In this document: piece by piece, positions 18,313-26,985 of the stretch
Position numbering within the stretch: the stretch's first letter is position 1
How the letters are laid out: every line of letters begins with the position of its first letter
NCBI RefSeq assembly: GCF_002849715.1
Contig: NZ_CP018863.1
Coordinates: forward strand, 4,278,001-4,342,000
DNA length: 64,000 bases
Reading direction: 5' to 3'
Origin: Arthrobacter crystallopoietes
GTDB taxonomy: Bacteria > Actinomycetota > Actinomycetes > Actinomycetales > Micrococcaceae
Position numbers and translations under genes: made by a program
Notes under the pieces: model-generated
Told to the model about the DNA's origin: nothing
Databases searched by the model: none
What the model saw: the letters and a program-made list of their open reading frames with translations, nothing else

Positions 18313-21114
18313 TCAGAGCGCAACCTTTTCCCGTTCATTTTCGCGCTCATAGTCGGTCGGTATCGGGACAAGCTCCTTCAGGAACTGGTCGGTGATGAAG
18401 GCAGTGAGTTCGGGATCCGGATCGCCCTGATTCGGCTCCCCGAGCGTCAAGACGTCAGGCCGACGTCCTCGAAGCACCCGCGCCATCATCGCCTCTGTGC
18501 CCTCTCGGCCTAGGCCTACAAACGAATACACAATGGAACCAGGTATGGCTCGGCCAGTTGCGTAGCCATAGTACTGCGCCAGTGACGAGAGCAGTGAGAT
18601 GTCGTTCTCGGACCGGAATCGCGCGGCACGCGTACGGTCGAAAACGTCTTGATACTTCACTTCCATTTCTTCCAGAACACTCCTCCGGTGTGGATGCGGA
18701 GTGTGAAGAAGACTCTGCGAAATCTCGAATCCGAATTCCTGACGGATGAGTTCTCTATTATTAGCACCTGCAATCAAATGAGGCGGAGCGCTCTCACCCA
18801 GATAATTTATCTTTGTCGGAGAAGTGAAGAATCTGCTCAGGCCATTAGCAGAAAAATAAGTCTCTGGACGCTGCGGGCGAGTAAGAATAGTGTCATCGTT
18901 GAAATAGAGAAAGTGTTCAGCTAGGCCGTCGATACGGTGCAGTACTGTCTCGATTGCATGCGAATTAAAAGTAGGTAAAACGCTGGCTTGTGGGAAAAGC
19001 GAGTCATGCGATACGAACTCTATGCGTTCATCCGACTGGGCGAACCAAGCAGGAGTCTGACCTGCAGTAACTATGAATATCTTTCGTATCCAAGGGGCAA
19101 ACATCCTCAAGGAACGGATGGAATACTTCAGTTCATTCCGGTTCGTAAATCTGGCTGTGCTTGCCGCTTCCGAATGCAATCGGTCGATTTCGGGCAAGTA
19201 CCTCTCTCGCGCATCACGCCACGTCGGGTCAGTATCGTCAACCCACGTGTAGACGGCGTCAATGGGAAAGGCTATCTCTGACCAAATAGGAAGATCTTGA
19301 CTGTCAGAACTGCTAGGCAGATGAATCTGTCCCGAAGTAGAAGTGTCTGCATGGAAGAGTGTCTCAGGCAGTCTGTCCAGGACACGATTATGCCGCGGAG
19401 GCGCAAGAAGACCGGGTTCTTCCTCAACCTCATTCCAGAACTCGACGTCACAAGCGTAACCATCGCCGCGCCGAACGATAGCCTCAGGATCTACATATTC
19501 CCGGAAGAGCCGAATTGTCGTCGCCGATTCGTATGCCGGCGGAGTTTTCGGTGATCTGGACGGCTCCCAAAACCCCGGCGTCAGCTTTCGAGACCCGGCG
19601 AGGGCTTCAACGCGTAATCCGGAGTATTTGGGTCCGGTGAGCGACTCGAGGAGCCTGTCCTTGTCTCGGGCAGAAACGGCTATGGATGAGCGGTTCAGAT
19701 CGTAGCCTTTGAGCACCAAGTAGCGAATACCTGCATCATCCAATAGTTGGCGCACCAATTCAGCGTTTCGCTGGGTCACTTCATGCCCAGCTAATTTGGA
19801 AATCTCAAGTACGAAGTCGGACGAACTATCAAGCGTTTGTTCCGTTTCGTCAGATTCCTCCGCAGCCGCTTCCTGCTGTGAATTCAGCAGTTGCGTTGCT
19901 TTTTTCGTCCGCCGCAATGACCGTTGGTCGCGCGTCGATCCGTCAGAGGCTTCCTCAAGCAGCGCGGAAAAGAGTTCGATCCATTTCTTTTGGACTCGAT
20001 CTGGTGAAAAGCGGGCGGCAGATGCCTTCGCCGCCGAGCCCATACGGATACGCTTGGCTGGATCTGCCATCAACTCTTCGAGCGCGTGGGCCAGGATCTG
20101 CACGTCTCCAGTTGGAATAAGTCTTCCGTTCACCCCATCATCGATAATCTCGGATGGGCCAGTTGGGCAGTCATATGACACAACTGGTACGCCAGCGGCG
20201 ATCGCTTCAAGCGCTACAAGGGGCAGGCCCTCGCTCCGGGAGCTTAACGCCGCGATGGAAGCCTTGGACCATTCCGAAAGCATATCCGTGACCGGCGGGA
20301 TGAGCTCAAGACGTGATTCCACGCCCAACCGTCGAGCCATGCGCCGATAGGCGTCCTCCTGCGGCCCTGACCCGTAGAGGCGAAGCCTCCAATCCGGATG
20401 TTGAGGTGCAGCACTTGCAAAGGCCCTGATTAAATGGTCGAAGCGTTTTCCGGGGACAAAACGTCCCGCCGCGACGATCAAAGGCAGACGTCCAGAAGAC
20501 TCGGGACGAAACACGTCAGGAATGGCATTGGGAATCGTGACGAGATTCGGAGCCGCAGCCTGGAGTTGATCCGCAAGCCAATCCGACGACTCATCAGTCA
20601 GTGAAACTATGCAGTCGGCCCGAGGACCGAACAGAAGAATCGGTTCGGCAGTCACGCCCCTGGTACCTGTAGACCGATGCTCTTCCTCAACGACAATGAT
20701 CTTTGGAGGCGCTTGTTGAACCGCGAGAGCGGTCAAAGCAGGAGTCGAAGTCACCAAGATATCGCAGTCCAGTTGAGCAAGAGCACGATCGATGGCGACG
20801 TCAGTAAGTGCATTGAGCTGGTTGTCCCACTTGTCAGGAATGAACCGCGAAGGCGATTGACTGAGCAGGTACTGTTCATCTGGATTCGCTGCGGCGCTGT
20901 TGTCGTCAGCGATAATTACCCATTGGTTCCGATCAATCAGATACTGCACTTCGACCCGCGGGTCTAAATCGAAAAATGTCGAGCCGGTGTCGCGGTACAG
21001 GCTGAGGATGCCAGCCTCGTGACCGTCCTCTACCATGCTGTTCGCCTGGGTTATTATTGCGCGTTCTGTGCCCGCCGCGTTATCCGCCGTCGTCAGGAAG
21101 TATGTAATTTTCAA
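18313..21114 (-). CDS. GT4 glycosyltransferase fused to Stealth phosphotransferase
   Basis: About 933 residues. The start is taken as TTG at 21114: it overlaps the upstream TGA as TTGA, has AAGGA upstream, and gives the family-typical opening MKITYFLTTADNAAGTER. A start at 21192 would overlap the previous gene by 82 bases. Residues 1-390 are a GT-B fold GT4 enzyme with AAGRFVPGKRFD and the EX7E pair Glu295/Glu303. A charged, flexible linker (about 390-440) and an N-terminal Stealth-type segment follow. The Stealth core starts with CR1 FPIDAVYTWVDDTDP (about 616-630) and includes ELKYSIRSL, LPTFNSHAIE and LYFNDDTIL. The fusion suggests that one polypeptide adds a sugar and then a sugar-phosphate, i.e. 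a full repeat. Transcribed after the beta-domain gene, with coupled translation. Confidence 0.88.
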   Translation of the reverse strand: MKITYFLTTADNAAGTERAIITQANSMVEDGHEAGILSLYRDTGSTFFDLDPRVEVQYLIDRNQWVIIADDNSAAANPDEQYLLSQSPSRFIPDKWDNQLNALTDVAIDRALAQLDCDILVTSTPALTALAVQQAPPKIIVVEEEHRSTGTRGVTAEPILLFGPRADCIVSLTDESSDWLADQLQAAAPNLVTIPNAIPDVFRPESSGRLPLIVAAGRFVPGKRFDHLIRAFASAAPQHPDWRLRLYGSGPQEDAYRRMARRLGVESRLELIPPVTDMLSEWSKASIAALSSRSEGLPLVALEAIAAGVPVVSYDCPTGPSEIIDDGVNGRLIPTGDVQILAHALEELMADPAKRIRMGSAAKASAARFSPDRVQKKWIELFSALLEEASDGSTRDQRSLRRTKKATQLLNSQQEAAAEESDETEQTLDSSSDFVLEISKLAGHEVTQRNAELVRQLLDDAGIRYLVLKGYDLNRSSIAVSARDKDRLLESLTGPKYSGLRVEALAGSRKLTPGFWEPSRSPKTPPAYESATTIRLFREYVDPEAIVRRGDGYACDVEFWNEVEEEPGLLAPPRHNRVLDRLPETLFHADTSTSGQIHLPSSSDSQDLPIWSEIAFPIDAVYTWVDDTDPTWRDARERYLPEIDRLHSEAASTARFTNRNELKYSIRSLRMFAPWIRKIFIVTAGQTPAWFAQSDERIEFVSHDSLFPQASVLPTFNSHAIETVLHRIDGLAEHFLYFNDDTILTRPQRPETYFSANGLSRFFTSPTKINYLGESAPPHLIAGANNRELIRQEFGFEISQSLLHTPHPHRRSVLEEMEVKYQDVFDRTRAARFRSENDISLLSSLAQYYGYATGRAIPGSIVYSFVGLGREGTEAMMARVLRGRRPDVLTLGEPNQGDPDPELTAFITDQFLKELVPIPTDYERENEREKVAL

Positions 21115-22061
21115 CTGCCGGTTCCTTCCGGTTGAACGGCGGGAAGTTGTCCGCCCTTTATCTCCAAAGATAGGTATCCGTCCAAAGTCCAATAGGGACG
21201 CAAGAATCTACGGCGGCTCCCAGAGTGGAAAGGGGCAGCAGCGTATTTGAACACGGCACGTGGGTCTTCGATGTCCGTGAGCCCCGAACGTACCCGATAA
21301 GGGTCCCTCGCCGAATGTTCCATCAGCACATCCCATACAACCGGCTGGCCGGTTTGAGCGGCAACGTCAGAAGCCAGAACGTCTTCGCCCTTTACTCGCA
21401 CTTCGCCGCGGCCGCCGGTGATTTGGAACGGAATTCGCACTTCTACCCTGGCCTTCCTCTTCCGGACCACAAGGACTGCTTCGCCATCGGGAACAGTTGC
21501 TGACGCTCGTATGTGGCAGATGATTGACCCCATATGTACTGTGAGGCGTTCCACATAAAGCTGTTCAGGAGCCGGCTCGCCGATCAATAGAAGAGCTCCT
21601 GATTGTGTGCGCCAGGTCCAAGTAGTTCCGTCGTCAGGAGACACCGCAGCGATTTTGGGCAGTGAGTCTCCCCCGGACGCTCGCAATGTCACTCTTTTAG
21701 TTTTGCCACCCGAGACAGCATAGGCTTTCCACGTTTTAGCTCCTGCTGAAACGGCCCCGACCGGCAGGTGTCCAGTCGCTTGCCAGCGCATGTTGAAAGA
21801 ATTGATGGACCGCATGCGGCACTCGAATCGCTGACCATCCCTGGAAGCGAACCATAGCTCAGAAATATGATTCCGGCTGTCCTCCGGCTGGAAGCCGCCC
21901 AAGGTAATCAACGATCCGTTGGCGACGGAAACGTCAGTGGCGACTAGAGCATCAGACGCTAGAAATCTCGAAGAGATGAAACCTAATGCTTTTCGTCTGG
22001 CTCTGCCAACCGTCCGACGGGAAGTTTGGGCGACCCGCCTGATCGAAGACGGCAACATCAT
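21111..22061 (-). CDS. Free-standing beta-sandwich protein related to the glycerophosphotransferase N-domain
   Basis: 316 residues from the ATG at 22061 (AAAGG eleven bases upstream); a TTG at 22109 would add 16 residues but has no ribosome site. There is no catalytic motif and no membrane segment, but a basic, Arg/Ser-rich start and beta-rich content. The C-terminal half matches the pre-catalytic beta domain of the double glycerophosphotransferase at 5101-8547: DPYRVRSGLTD here versus DPHRVRVGRTK there, and a closing LRPYWTLDGYLSLEI versus ITPYYTFKAKKTSFHVEL. The ending also recalls the [12 protein letters not shown] close of the GT2 proteins. Likely an accessory subunit that binds the polymer or docks enzymes. 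The stop overlaps the start of the GT4-Stealth gene (TTGA). Confidence 0.65.
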   Translation of the reverse strand: MMLPSSIRRVAQTSRRTVGRARRKALGFISSRFLASDALVATDVSVANGSLITLGGFQPEDSRNHISELWFASRDGQRFECRMRSINSFNMRWQATGHLPVGAVSAGAKTWKAYAVSGGKTKRVTLRASGGDSLPKIAAVSPDDGTTWTWRTQSGALLLIGEPAPEQLYVERLTVHMGSIICHIRASATVPDGEAVLVVRKRKARVEVRIPFQITGGRGEVRVKGEDVLASDVAAQTGQPVVWDVLMEHSARDPYRVRSGLTDIEDPRAVFKYAAAPFHSGSRRRFLRPYWTLDGYLSLEIKGGQLPAVQPEGTGS

Positions 22062-22240
22062 ATTTGCACCAGCCTTTGTGGAAGTAAATGAGGGAAACGA
22101 CTTCGACAAACGGCACTAGATGGAGGACCGGGGACAAGCCGCGTTGTTCACATCAGCTTCAAGGTCAACGGTCGTATTGTCTTATCAGTCTGAACCAGCC
22201 CCAGTTTACGCGATGGATCATCAGCACTGACAAATCGGAC

Positions 22241-22702
22241 TCAACTCAGTTCCTTTACGATCTGGCTGAGACTGTCCAGAGTTCGCTTCAGTTCCTCTAC
22301 ATGACGTTCATCGAAGGCGCTGAGAACGCGCTTCATCTCCGTGGTTGAAATACCGCTCGTTCTAGGCAGGTAGACAACTTCGACCTTGTCTTCAAGCTCG
22401 TCAAACTTCCCTTTCCAGTCTTCTCCGATGCCAAAAATCTGGACATCGTATTTTTCAATATCCTCCCGTTTTTGACTCCAGCGCTCTTCAGGGATCGCAA
22501 TGTCCACATATTTGATGGAACGGACAATCTCGATGCGTTGCTCGAACGGAACAATAGGCCTCTTGCCCTTTACGGCGTTGAATTCGTCAGTCGAGACCCC
22601 CACGATCAAGCGGTCGCCCAGCGCGCGCAGTCGCTTGAGGACGTTCAAGTGACCGATATGAAAAAGATCAAAAGTTCCGTAGGTCAGTACTGTCTTGGTC
22701 AC
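22241..22702 (-). CDS. tagD: Glycerol-3-phosphate cytidylyltransferase
   Basis: 153 residues, the usual length for TagD/TarD. GTG start with GAGGT six bases upstream. Nucleotidyltransferase signatures are intact: TYGTFDLFHIGH (HIGH at residues 15-18) near the start and RTSGISTTE at 114-122. It makes CDP-glycerol from CTP and glycerol 3-phosphate in the cytoplasm, the donor for the glycerophosphotransferases at 5101-8547 and 10226-11428. This is the strongest evidence that the polymer contains glycerol phosphate. It lies 180 bases upstream of the beta-domain gene in the same direction. Confidence 0.93.
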   Translation of the reverse strand: MTKTVLTYGTFDLFHIGHLNVLKRLRALGDRLIVGVSTDEFNAVKGKRPIVPFEQRIEIVRSIKYVDIAIPEERWSQKREDIEKYDVQIFGIGEDWKGKFDELEDKVEVVYLPRTSGISTTEMKRVLSAFDERHVEELKRTLDSLSQIVKELS

Positions 22703-22755
22703 ACTTGCACCTCATGTTGTATATGACTGGTAAGTCCGCTGACGAGTATATGTGA

Positions 22756-24003
22756 CTATCCGTCACGGTTACTCTCGTCGCCCCCTGCTGACAACGATGC
22801 CGCCTGTCTGGGTGCGAGGGACGAAATACCGCTGCTGACATTCCTGCGGATCAAGGGGCCGAGAGGCGTCTCAATATACTTCCAAATGGCCCATGCCAGG
22901 CCAAAGCACACGCTAGTAGCGAGAAATAGAGTTATCCCAGGTGGCAACGCATCTTGGATGAGGTGAATAATCCACCATCCAAAATACTCATGTATTAGGT
23001 ACAGAGGATAGGTCAGCGCTCCGGCGAAGCTTAGACCTGCCCAAGAAAGCCGGCTTAGCCGCGTCAAGGTGGCCGCAGCCACTACCGCAAAGCAGCCCGC
23101 TACGACTATCCAACATGCCACCGAAGGAAAGGACAAACCTGTAATCTCTTCCATGCGTCTGAACTGTCCGGTTTGGGTCTGTTGCGCCGCGAGTGCCACG
23201 TTGATCAGAATCCCGAACCAACAAACGAAATTCCTACGGTTCTCAAGCAGCACGAACAGGAGCATGCCACCGGCGAACAGGGGCGCATAGTCCGGCATGA
23301 GGATCTCGGACAGGAGGTTGTTTTCTGCCGCCTCCGCTATGGCGGCCACAACCGGCCATAGGATCGATACGGTAAGGATTCGCAGCTTCGTGATCCCCAG
23401 CATCATGAAGACGCCGATGAGCACATAAAACTTCAGCTCCACCCATAGCGTCCAATACACTCCGTCTACATGCTGAACGCCCAGAGGAGTCTGGAGCATC
23501 GTGAGATTGGCTAGCACTTGCGTGATGCTGATGTCCGCTCCCTCAGGCCAGACAACAAGCAACAGACCGCCGGTGAGCAGGACCCCTGCCCAATATCCTG
23601 GCAGCAGCCGGCCAGCTCGCGACGCCACGTAGTCTCCGATAGAGCGCCCGGTCGCGGACATCAAGATGACAAACCCGCTAATGATGAAGAATAGCTGCAC
23701 ACCCAAAGCACCAAAAGCAGCAACCGGCGCAAAATCGGGGAATACGTCCACGACCGGGCGGCCCCAATATGGATTCTCTCTCGCGGTGAAGTGATACAGA
23801 ACAACGGCGAGGGCTGCAAAGATTCGCAGTCCGTCCAGAAGCCGGAATCGAGGTTTGGCCTGGGTTGCACGGTTCACGCCATCCGCGCTTTCATTACCGA
23901 ATGGATGCCTCGATCCCGATGACGAAGCAGGGACCGGTGATTCGTCAAGAGCAGTGGGCCCATCTACTGCCCTCCGTTGCTCGCTCAAGCCTTCCAGCGC
24001 CAT
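22756..24003 (-). CDS. Membrane acyltransferase, family 3 (OafA-like)
   Basis: 415 residues. A polar N-terminal tail of about 50 residues precedes LLDGLRIFAALAVVLYHF, the classic first helix of acyltransferase-3 proteins with the conserved Arg and His. GALGVQLFFIISGFVI and RAGRLLPGYW follow, and about ten hydrophobic segments in all. No SGNH domain. Likely acetylates or otherwise acylates a surface sugar. ATG start with AGGTGGG upstream. It is 53 bases from tagD on the same strand and may be co-transcribed with it. Confidence 0.87.
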   Translation of the reverse strand: MALEGLSEQRRAVDGPTALDESPVPASSSGSRHPFGNESADGVNRATQAKPRFRLLDGLRIFAALAVVLYHFTARENPYWGRPVVDVFPDFAPVAAFGALGVQLFFIISGFVILMSATGRSIGDYVASRAGRLLPGYWAGVLLTGGLLLVVWPEGADISITQVLANLTMLQTPLGVQHVDGVYWTLWVELKFYVLIGVFMMLGITKLRILTVSILWPVVAAIAEAAENNLLSEILMPDYAPLFAGGMLLFVLLENRRNFVCWFGILINVALAAQQTQTGQFRRMEEITGLSFPSVACWIVVAGCFAVVAAATLTRLSRLSWAGLSFAGALTYPLYLIHEYFGWWIIHLIQDALPPGITLFLATSVCFGLAWAIWKYIETPLGPLIRRNVSSGISSLAPRQAASLSAGGDESNRDG

Positions 24004-24161
24004 GACCCACCTAACTCAGTTGCCCAGCGCCGGGTGGCCTTGCACGACGAGCTCAGCCGTTTCTCTTCCCACGCCAAAACGATTCTAAGCAAGACTTTGG
24101 CAGTAATTGAAACCGAATCGTAATTCGACCGCGGAAAGGCAGGGTTCTGCGAGTGGGATGT

Positions 24162-25085
24162 CTAAACTATGGGCCAGCGACCCGCAGCTCCCATGCGGAA
24201 CACCGTGGACCACCTGAGCTTACGGCGCTCTTCGTTCGGTCCCCACGGATTTTGCTGCCAGCCCGAGCGCCACCCGGCGAACCATGGCTTGAGCTGCTCC
24301 GGTTGCCTTCGGGAGCGCGCGACCTGCACCAAGGTCCAAGAGGCGACGTAAAGCCAGCTGAAGGGCCAGTGCAGGTTCCTGCGTGCCAGCCAGACTCGGT
24401 TCCGCGCGTTAAGCCGGAAGAACTCCTCATGCCGGCGGGGATCGATGACCGGATGCCCGGCACGGAGGTCACCGGCGTACCAAGTCCGGAAACCGGTGTC
24501 CCAGACGCGCCACGCAAACTCTATGCCTTCATGGGCGTACCAGAATGTCGCAGGCCAACCGTTAGTCCGGTCAAAAACATCCCGGCGCATCACGATGGCC
24601 ATTTCGACGACGGAGAAGACGTTGCTGGATTTAGTATCTTCACCCTTGTTCAGACGCGGAATCCACCGCTGCGGCGCATCAGGATTGGCAGGGTCTTCAA
24701 TCCGCGGCTGGATCATGCCAATGTCGGGCTGGCTCCGAAAGAGCTGGGCGGCTTTCCACAGGAAGTGCTCGTCCGGCAGCCAGGCGTCGTCGTCAAGGAA
24801 GAACAGGTACTGGCCCGATACGTGCGGGACCCCCGCATTGCGTCCGGCGGGAATGCCCAGGTTCTCTTCCAGATGAAGTGACTTGAATCCCGTGGGCAAT
24901 CCCTCTGGCCGCCAGCCGTTGCCCACAACCACAACATCGAGTGAAACGTCCTGCTGTGCCTGCAGCGAGGCGAACCCACGCTGCAGGTCATCCGGACGGG
25001 TTCCTTGGGTCAGGATTACGACGCCGAAGGTTGGCAACGCGTCGAACTCATCTCCCGCCGTCGTACTCTCTTTGGTGCCTTCCAT
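24162..25085 (-). CDS. Glycosyltransferase family 2
   Basis: 307 residues from ATG 25085, five bases after the stop of the CDP-alcohol phosphotransferase gene and preceded by GGAAGTGAG. A much longer open frame upstream overlaps that gene and is not used. The GT-A core has FGVVILTQGTRP, VVVGNGW, NLGIPAGRNAG and FLDDDAWLP (DxD), with a late WYAHEGIEFAWRVWDTGF. Similar to rhamnosyl- and galactofuranosyl-type GT2 enzymes, but the substrate is unknown. Last gene of the five-gene exporter operon, so it probably builds or caps the polymer that the exporter carries. Confidence 0.85.
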   Translation of the reverse strand: MEGTKESTTAGDEFDALPTFGVVILTQGTRPDDLQRGFASLQAQQDVSLDVVVVGNGWRPEGLPTGFKSLHLEENLGIPAGRNAGVPHVSGQYLFFLDDDAWLPDEHFLWKAAQLFRSQPDIGMIQPRIEDPANPDAPQRWIPRLNKGEDTKSSNVFSVVEMAIVMRRDVFDRTNGWPATFWYAHEGIEFAWRVWDTGFRTWYAGDLRAGHPVIDPRRHEEFFRLNARNRVWLARRNLHWPFSWLYVASWTLVQVARSRRQPEQLKPWFAGWRSGWQQNPWGPNEERRKLRWSTVFRMGAAGRWPIV

Positions 25086-25090
25086 GGCGC

Positions 25091-25915
25091 TCACTTCCGC
25101 AGCCTCGGCGAGGCCATGATGGCGACGAAATGGCCTACATTCACAAAAATCACTCCGGGTACGAGGATATAGAGCAGCCAGCGCTCCCCCAGCATCGGCT
25201 GCGCGGCGACGAGGGACACAATCGAGGCAGCCAGGATGAGCAGGCTCATCTCCACCGAGTGCAGCACCCGGTGGAAGGGCAGGAACCTTGCCAGCCGCCG
25301 CAGTCTCCCCACAAAACTTGCCGCGGGTACGGCCTTTGCAGCGGAGGTATCGGCCAGTTTGTCCATTCCCGCCAGGGCACGGGAGGCGTGGACCATCTCG
25401 TTCTGGGCTTTGTTCAGCACGATCCCCAGTGCCAGAACTGCGCCGAGAAACAGGTGCAGGTAGGCGCTGCCCGGATCCGTTTGCAGCAGACCAAGCTCGC
25501 CCAGGCACCGCAAACCCAGGGCCAACGGGATCAGGCCCTCCGTGGTGTAGTGGCCGATCTTATCCAGGAAAATTCCTTTGGGGCTCTGAGTTCCGCGCCA
25601 GCGGGCGACTTCCCCGTCGCTGCAGTCGAAATAGAGCTGAAGCTGCGAAAAGAAGACCGCCAGCAAGGGTCCCCAGATCCCGGGGATCAGGAGGGATGCC
25701 GAGATGGCCCAACCGGAGAGAATCATCAGTCCGGTGACGCCGTTTGCCGAGATCGGCGTCCGCACCAGCGCGCTGGTCAGGTAGATCGAAATGTGGCGCA
25801 GGTACAGTTCCGCCGTCCAGTGCTCGGCGTTCTTGCGGCTGCGCACCTCCGGAGGTTGGGCGACCGCGCGCAACTGCTCCAGGGTGGGCCGGGCGGGACG
25901 CTCGGTGCGGGTCAT
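25091..25915 (-). CDS. CDP-alcohol phosphotransferase with altered last motif residue
   Basis: 274 residues from ATG 25915, with a strong AGGAGGAA and a four-base ATGA overlap with the gene before it. Several hydrophobic segments. The CDP-alcohol phosphotransferase signature runs from Asp97: DCSDGEVAR, then GIFLDKIGH. The first three Asp (97, 100, 118), Gly101 and Arg105 are present, but the final position, normally Asp and thought to be the catalytic base, is His122. Family knowledge: these membrane enzymes move a phospho-alcohol from a CDP-alcohol to an acceptor. Here it could add a polyol-phosphate or phosphoinositol-like group to a polymer or lipid. Activity with His122 is uncertain. Confidence 0.83.
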   Translation of the reverse strand: MTRTERPARPTLEQLRAVAQPPEVRSRKNAEHWTAELYLRHISIYLTSALVRTPISANGVTGLMILSGWAISASLLIPGIWGPLLAVFFSQLQLYFDCSDGEVARWRGTQSPKGIFLDKIGHYTTEGLIPLALGLRCLGELGLLQTDPGSAYLHLFLGAVLALGIVLNKAQNEMVHASRALAGMDKLADTSAAKAVPAASFVGRLRRLARFLPFHRVLHSVEMSLLILAASIVSLVAAQPMLGERWLLYILVPGVIFVNVGHFVAIMASPRLRK

Positions 25916-26985
25916 GACTTCCTCCTGCTGGTGTCCACGGTTCCGCGGGCGCCCATGATCCGGCCGCGGATGTAGCCCAGGCCCCAGCTGATGTGAATGC
26001 TGGGCAGCACGATGAGCAGTCTGAGTCGCTCGGCCATGGTCAACCGTGCCTTGATGGTGAGCGCAGCATAAATAATGCCCAGCGCATACAGGACCGGGAC
26101 GAATCCGGCCAGCAGCACCAGCACGGCGACCCAGACCGGCCACGTGTCCGGGACTTTCGCCAGCAGGAGTACTTCGGCCACGAGACCAATGACGAGTCCC
26201 AGCACAAGCAGCGGCGGCAGGAAATGCCGTATTGACTTGCCTTCCTTGTGGCGGCGGGCGAGTTCCGCACGCCAGATGCCGGCGGCGTAGAACTGCCGGA
26301 TCACCTTGTTCCAGCTTGAACGCGGCCAATAGGTGACTGTCATTTCCGGATCGAACCAGACGGTGTATCCGGCCTGGCGCAGGCGCAGGCACATATCCCA
26401 GTCCTGTCCGCGCCAAAGCGTTTCTTCAAAAAGCCCGACGGCGTCCAAGGCTTCACGGCGGAAAATCCCCAGGTAAGCCGATTCAGCCGGCCCTTCCGGA
26501 GCGCCGCTGTGATATGCCGCGCCGCCAAGGCCAAGCGGGGAATGGTAGGCCGTTGCTACCGCCCGCTGAAAGGCCGTCTTCCCCTGCGCGTCCATCAGGC
26601 CGCCAACGTCCGCGGCACCGGTGCGCAGCAGGGTGGCAACCCCCCTGGCCGTGTAGTGCGGCTCCAGTTCAGTATGTGCATCCACCCGGATGATCACCGG
26701 GTACTTCGAGCCCTTGATCGCAAGGTTCAGCCCGGCCGGAGTCCGACCAGTGGGACTCGTGACCGTGCGCAGCCGCGGTTCCTCGCGCTGCAGCTGCCGG
26801 ACAACGTCATCGGTCGCATCGGTACACGGTCCCATCGCCAGCACGATCTCCTTGGGGCCCGCATATTCCTGGCCCAGGATGCTGCGGATGGCTCCCTCAA
26901 TGTGCTCAGCCTCATTGAGGACGGGCATCACATAGGAGACACCGGGATGCGGGGCAAGCGGTGCGAGTTCAGGCGTCAACGGCAC
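25912..26985 (-). CDS. Membrane-anchored glycosyltransferase family 2 (ExoA-like)
   Basis: 357 residues from GTG 26985, which overlaps the stop of the ABC ATPase gene (TAGTG). The GT-A domain has GVSYVMPVLNE, RTPAGLNLAI, IIRVDAHTEL (DxD-like), a GGLMDAQG segment and RGQDWDMCLRL. Two to four hydrophobic helices follow in the C-terminal third. The plan matches ExoA-type succinoglycan glycosyltransferases and related polymer-starting enzymes. Probably acts at the inner membrane face on the lipid-linked polymer later exported by the adjacent ABC transporter. Confidence 0.86.
   Translation of the reverse strand: MPLTPELAPLAPHPGVSYVMPVLNEAEHIEGAIRSILGQEYAGPKEIVLAMGPCTDATDDVVRQLQREEPRLRTVTSPTGRTPAGLNLAIKGSKYPVIIRVDAHTELEPHYTARGVATLLRTGAADVGGLMDAQGKTAFQRAVATAYHSPLGLGGAAYHSGAPEGPAESAYLGIFRREALDAVGLFEETLWRGQDWDMCLRLRQAGYTVWFDPEMTVTYWPRSSWNKVIRQFYAAGIWRAELARRHKEGKSIRHFLPPLLVLGLVIGLVAEVLLLAKVPDTWPVWVAVLVLLAGFVPVLYALGIIYAALTIKARLTMAERLRLLIVLPSIHISWGLGYIRGRIMGARGTVDTSRRKS

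Noticed and set aside
24162..25508. A 448-residue reading of the GT2 gene with 141 extra N-terminal residues
   Set aside because: The extra part overlaps the CDP-alcohol phosphotransferase gene in another frame and looks like out-of-frame high-GC sequence. ATG 25085 has a ribosome site and gives a normal GT2 start.
25091..26416. A 441-residue reading of the CDP-alcohol phosphotransferase
   Set aside because: The first 167 residues overlap the preceding GT2. ATG 25915 has AGGAGGAA and a classical ATGA overlap.
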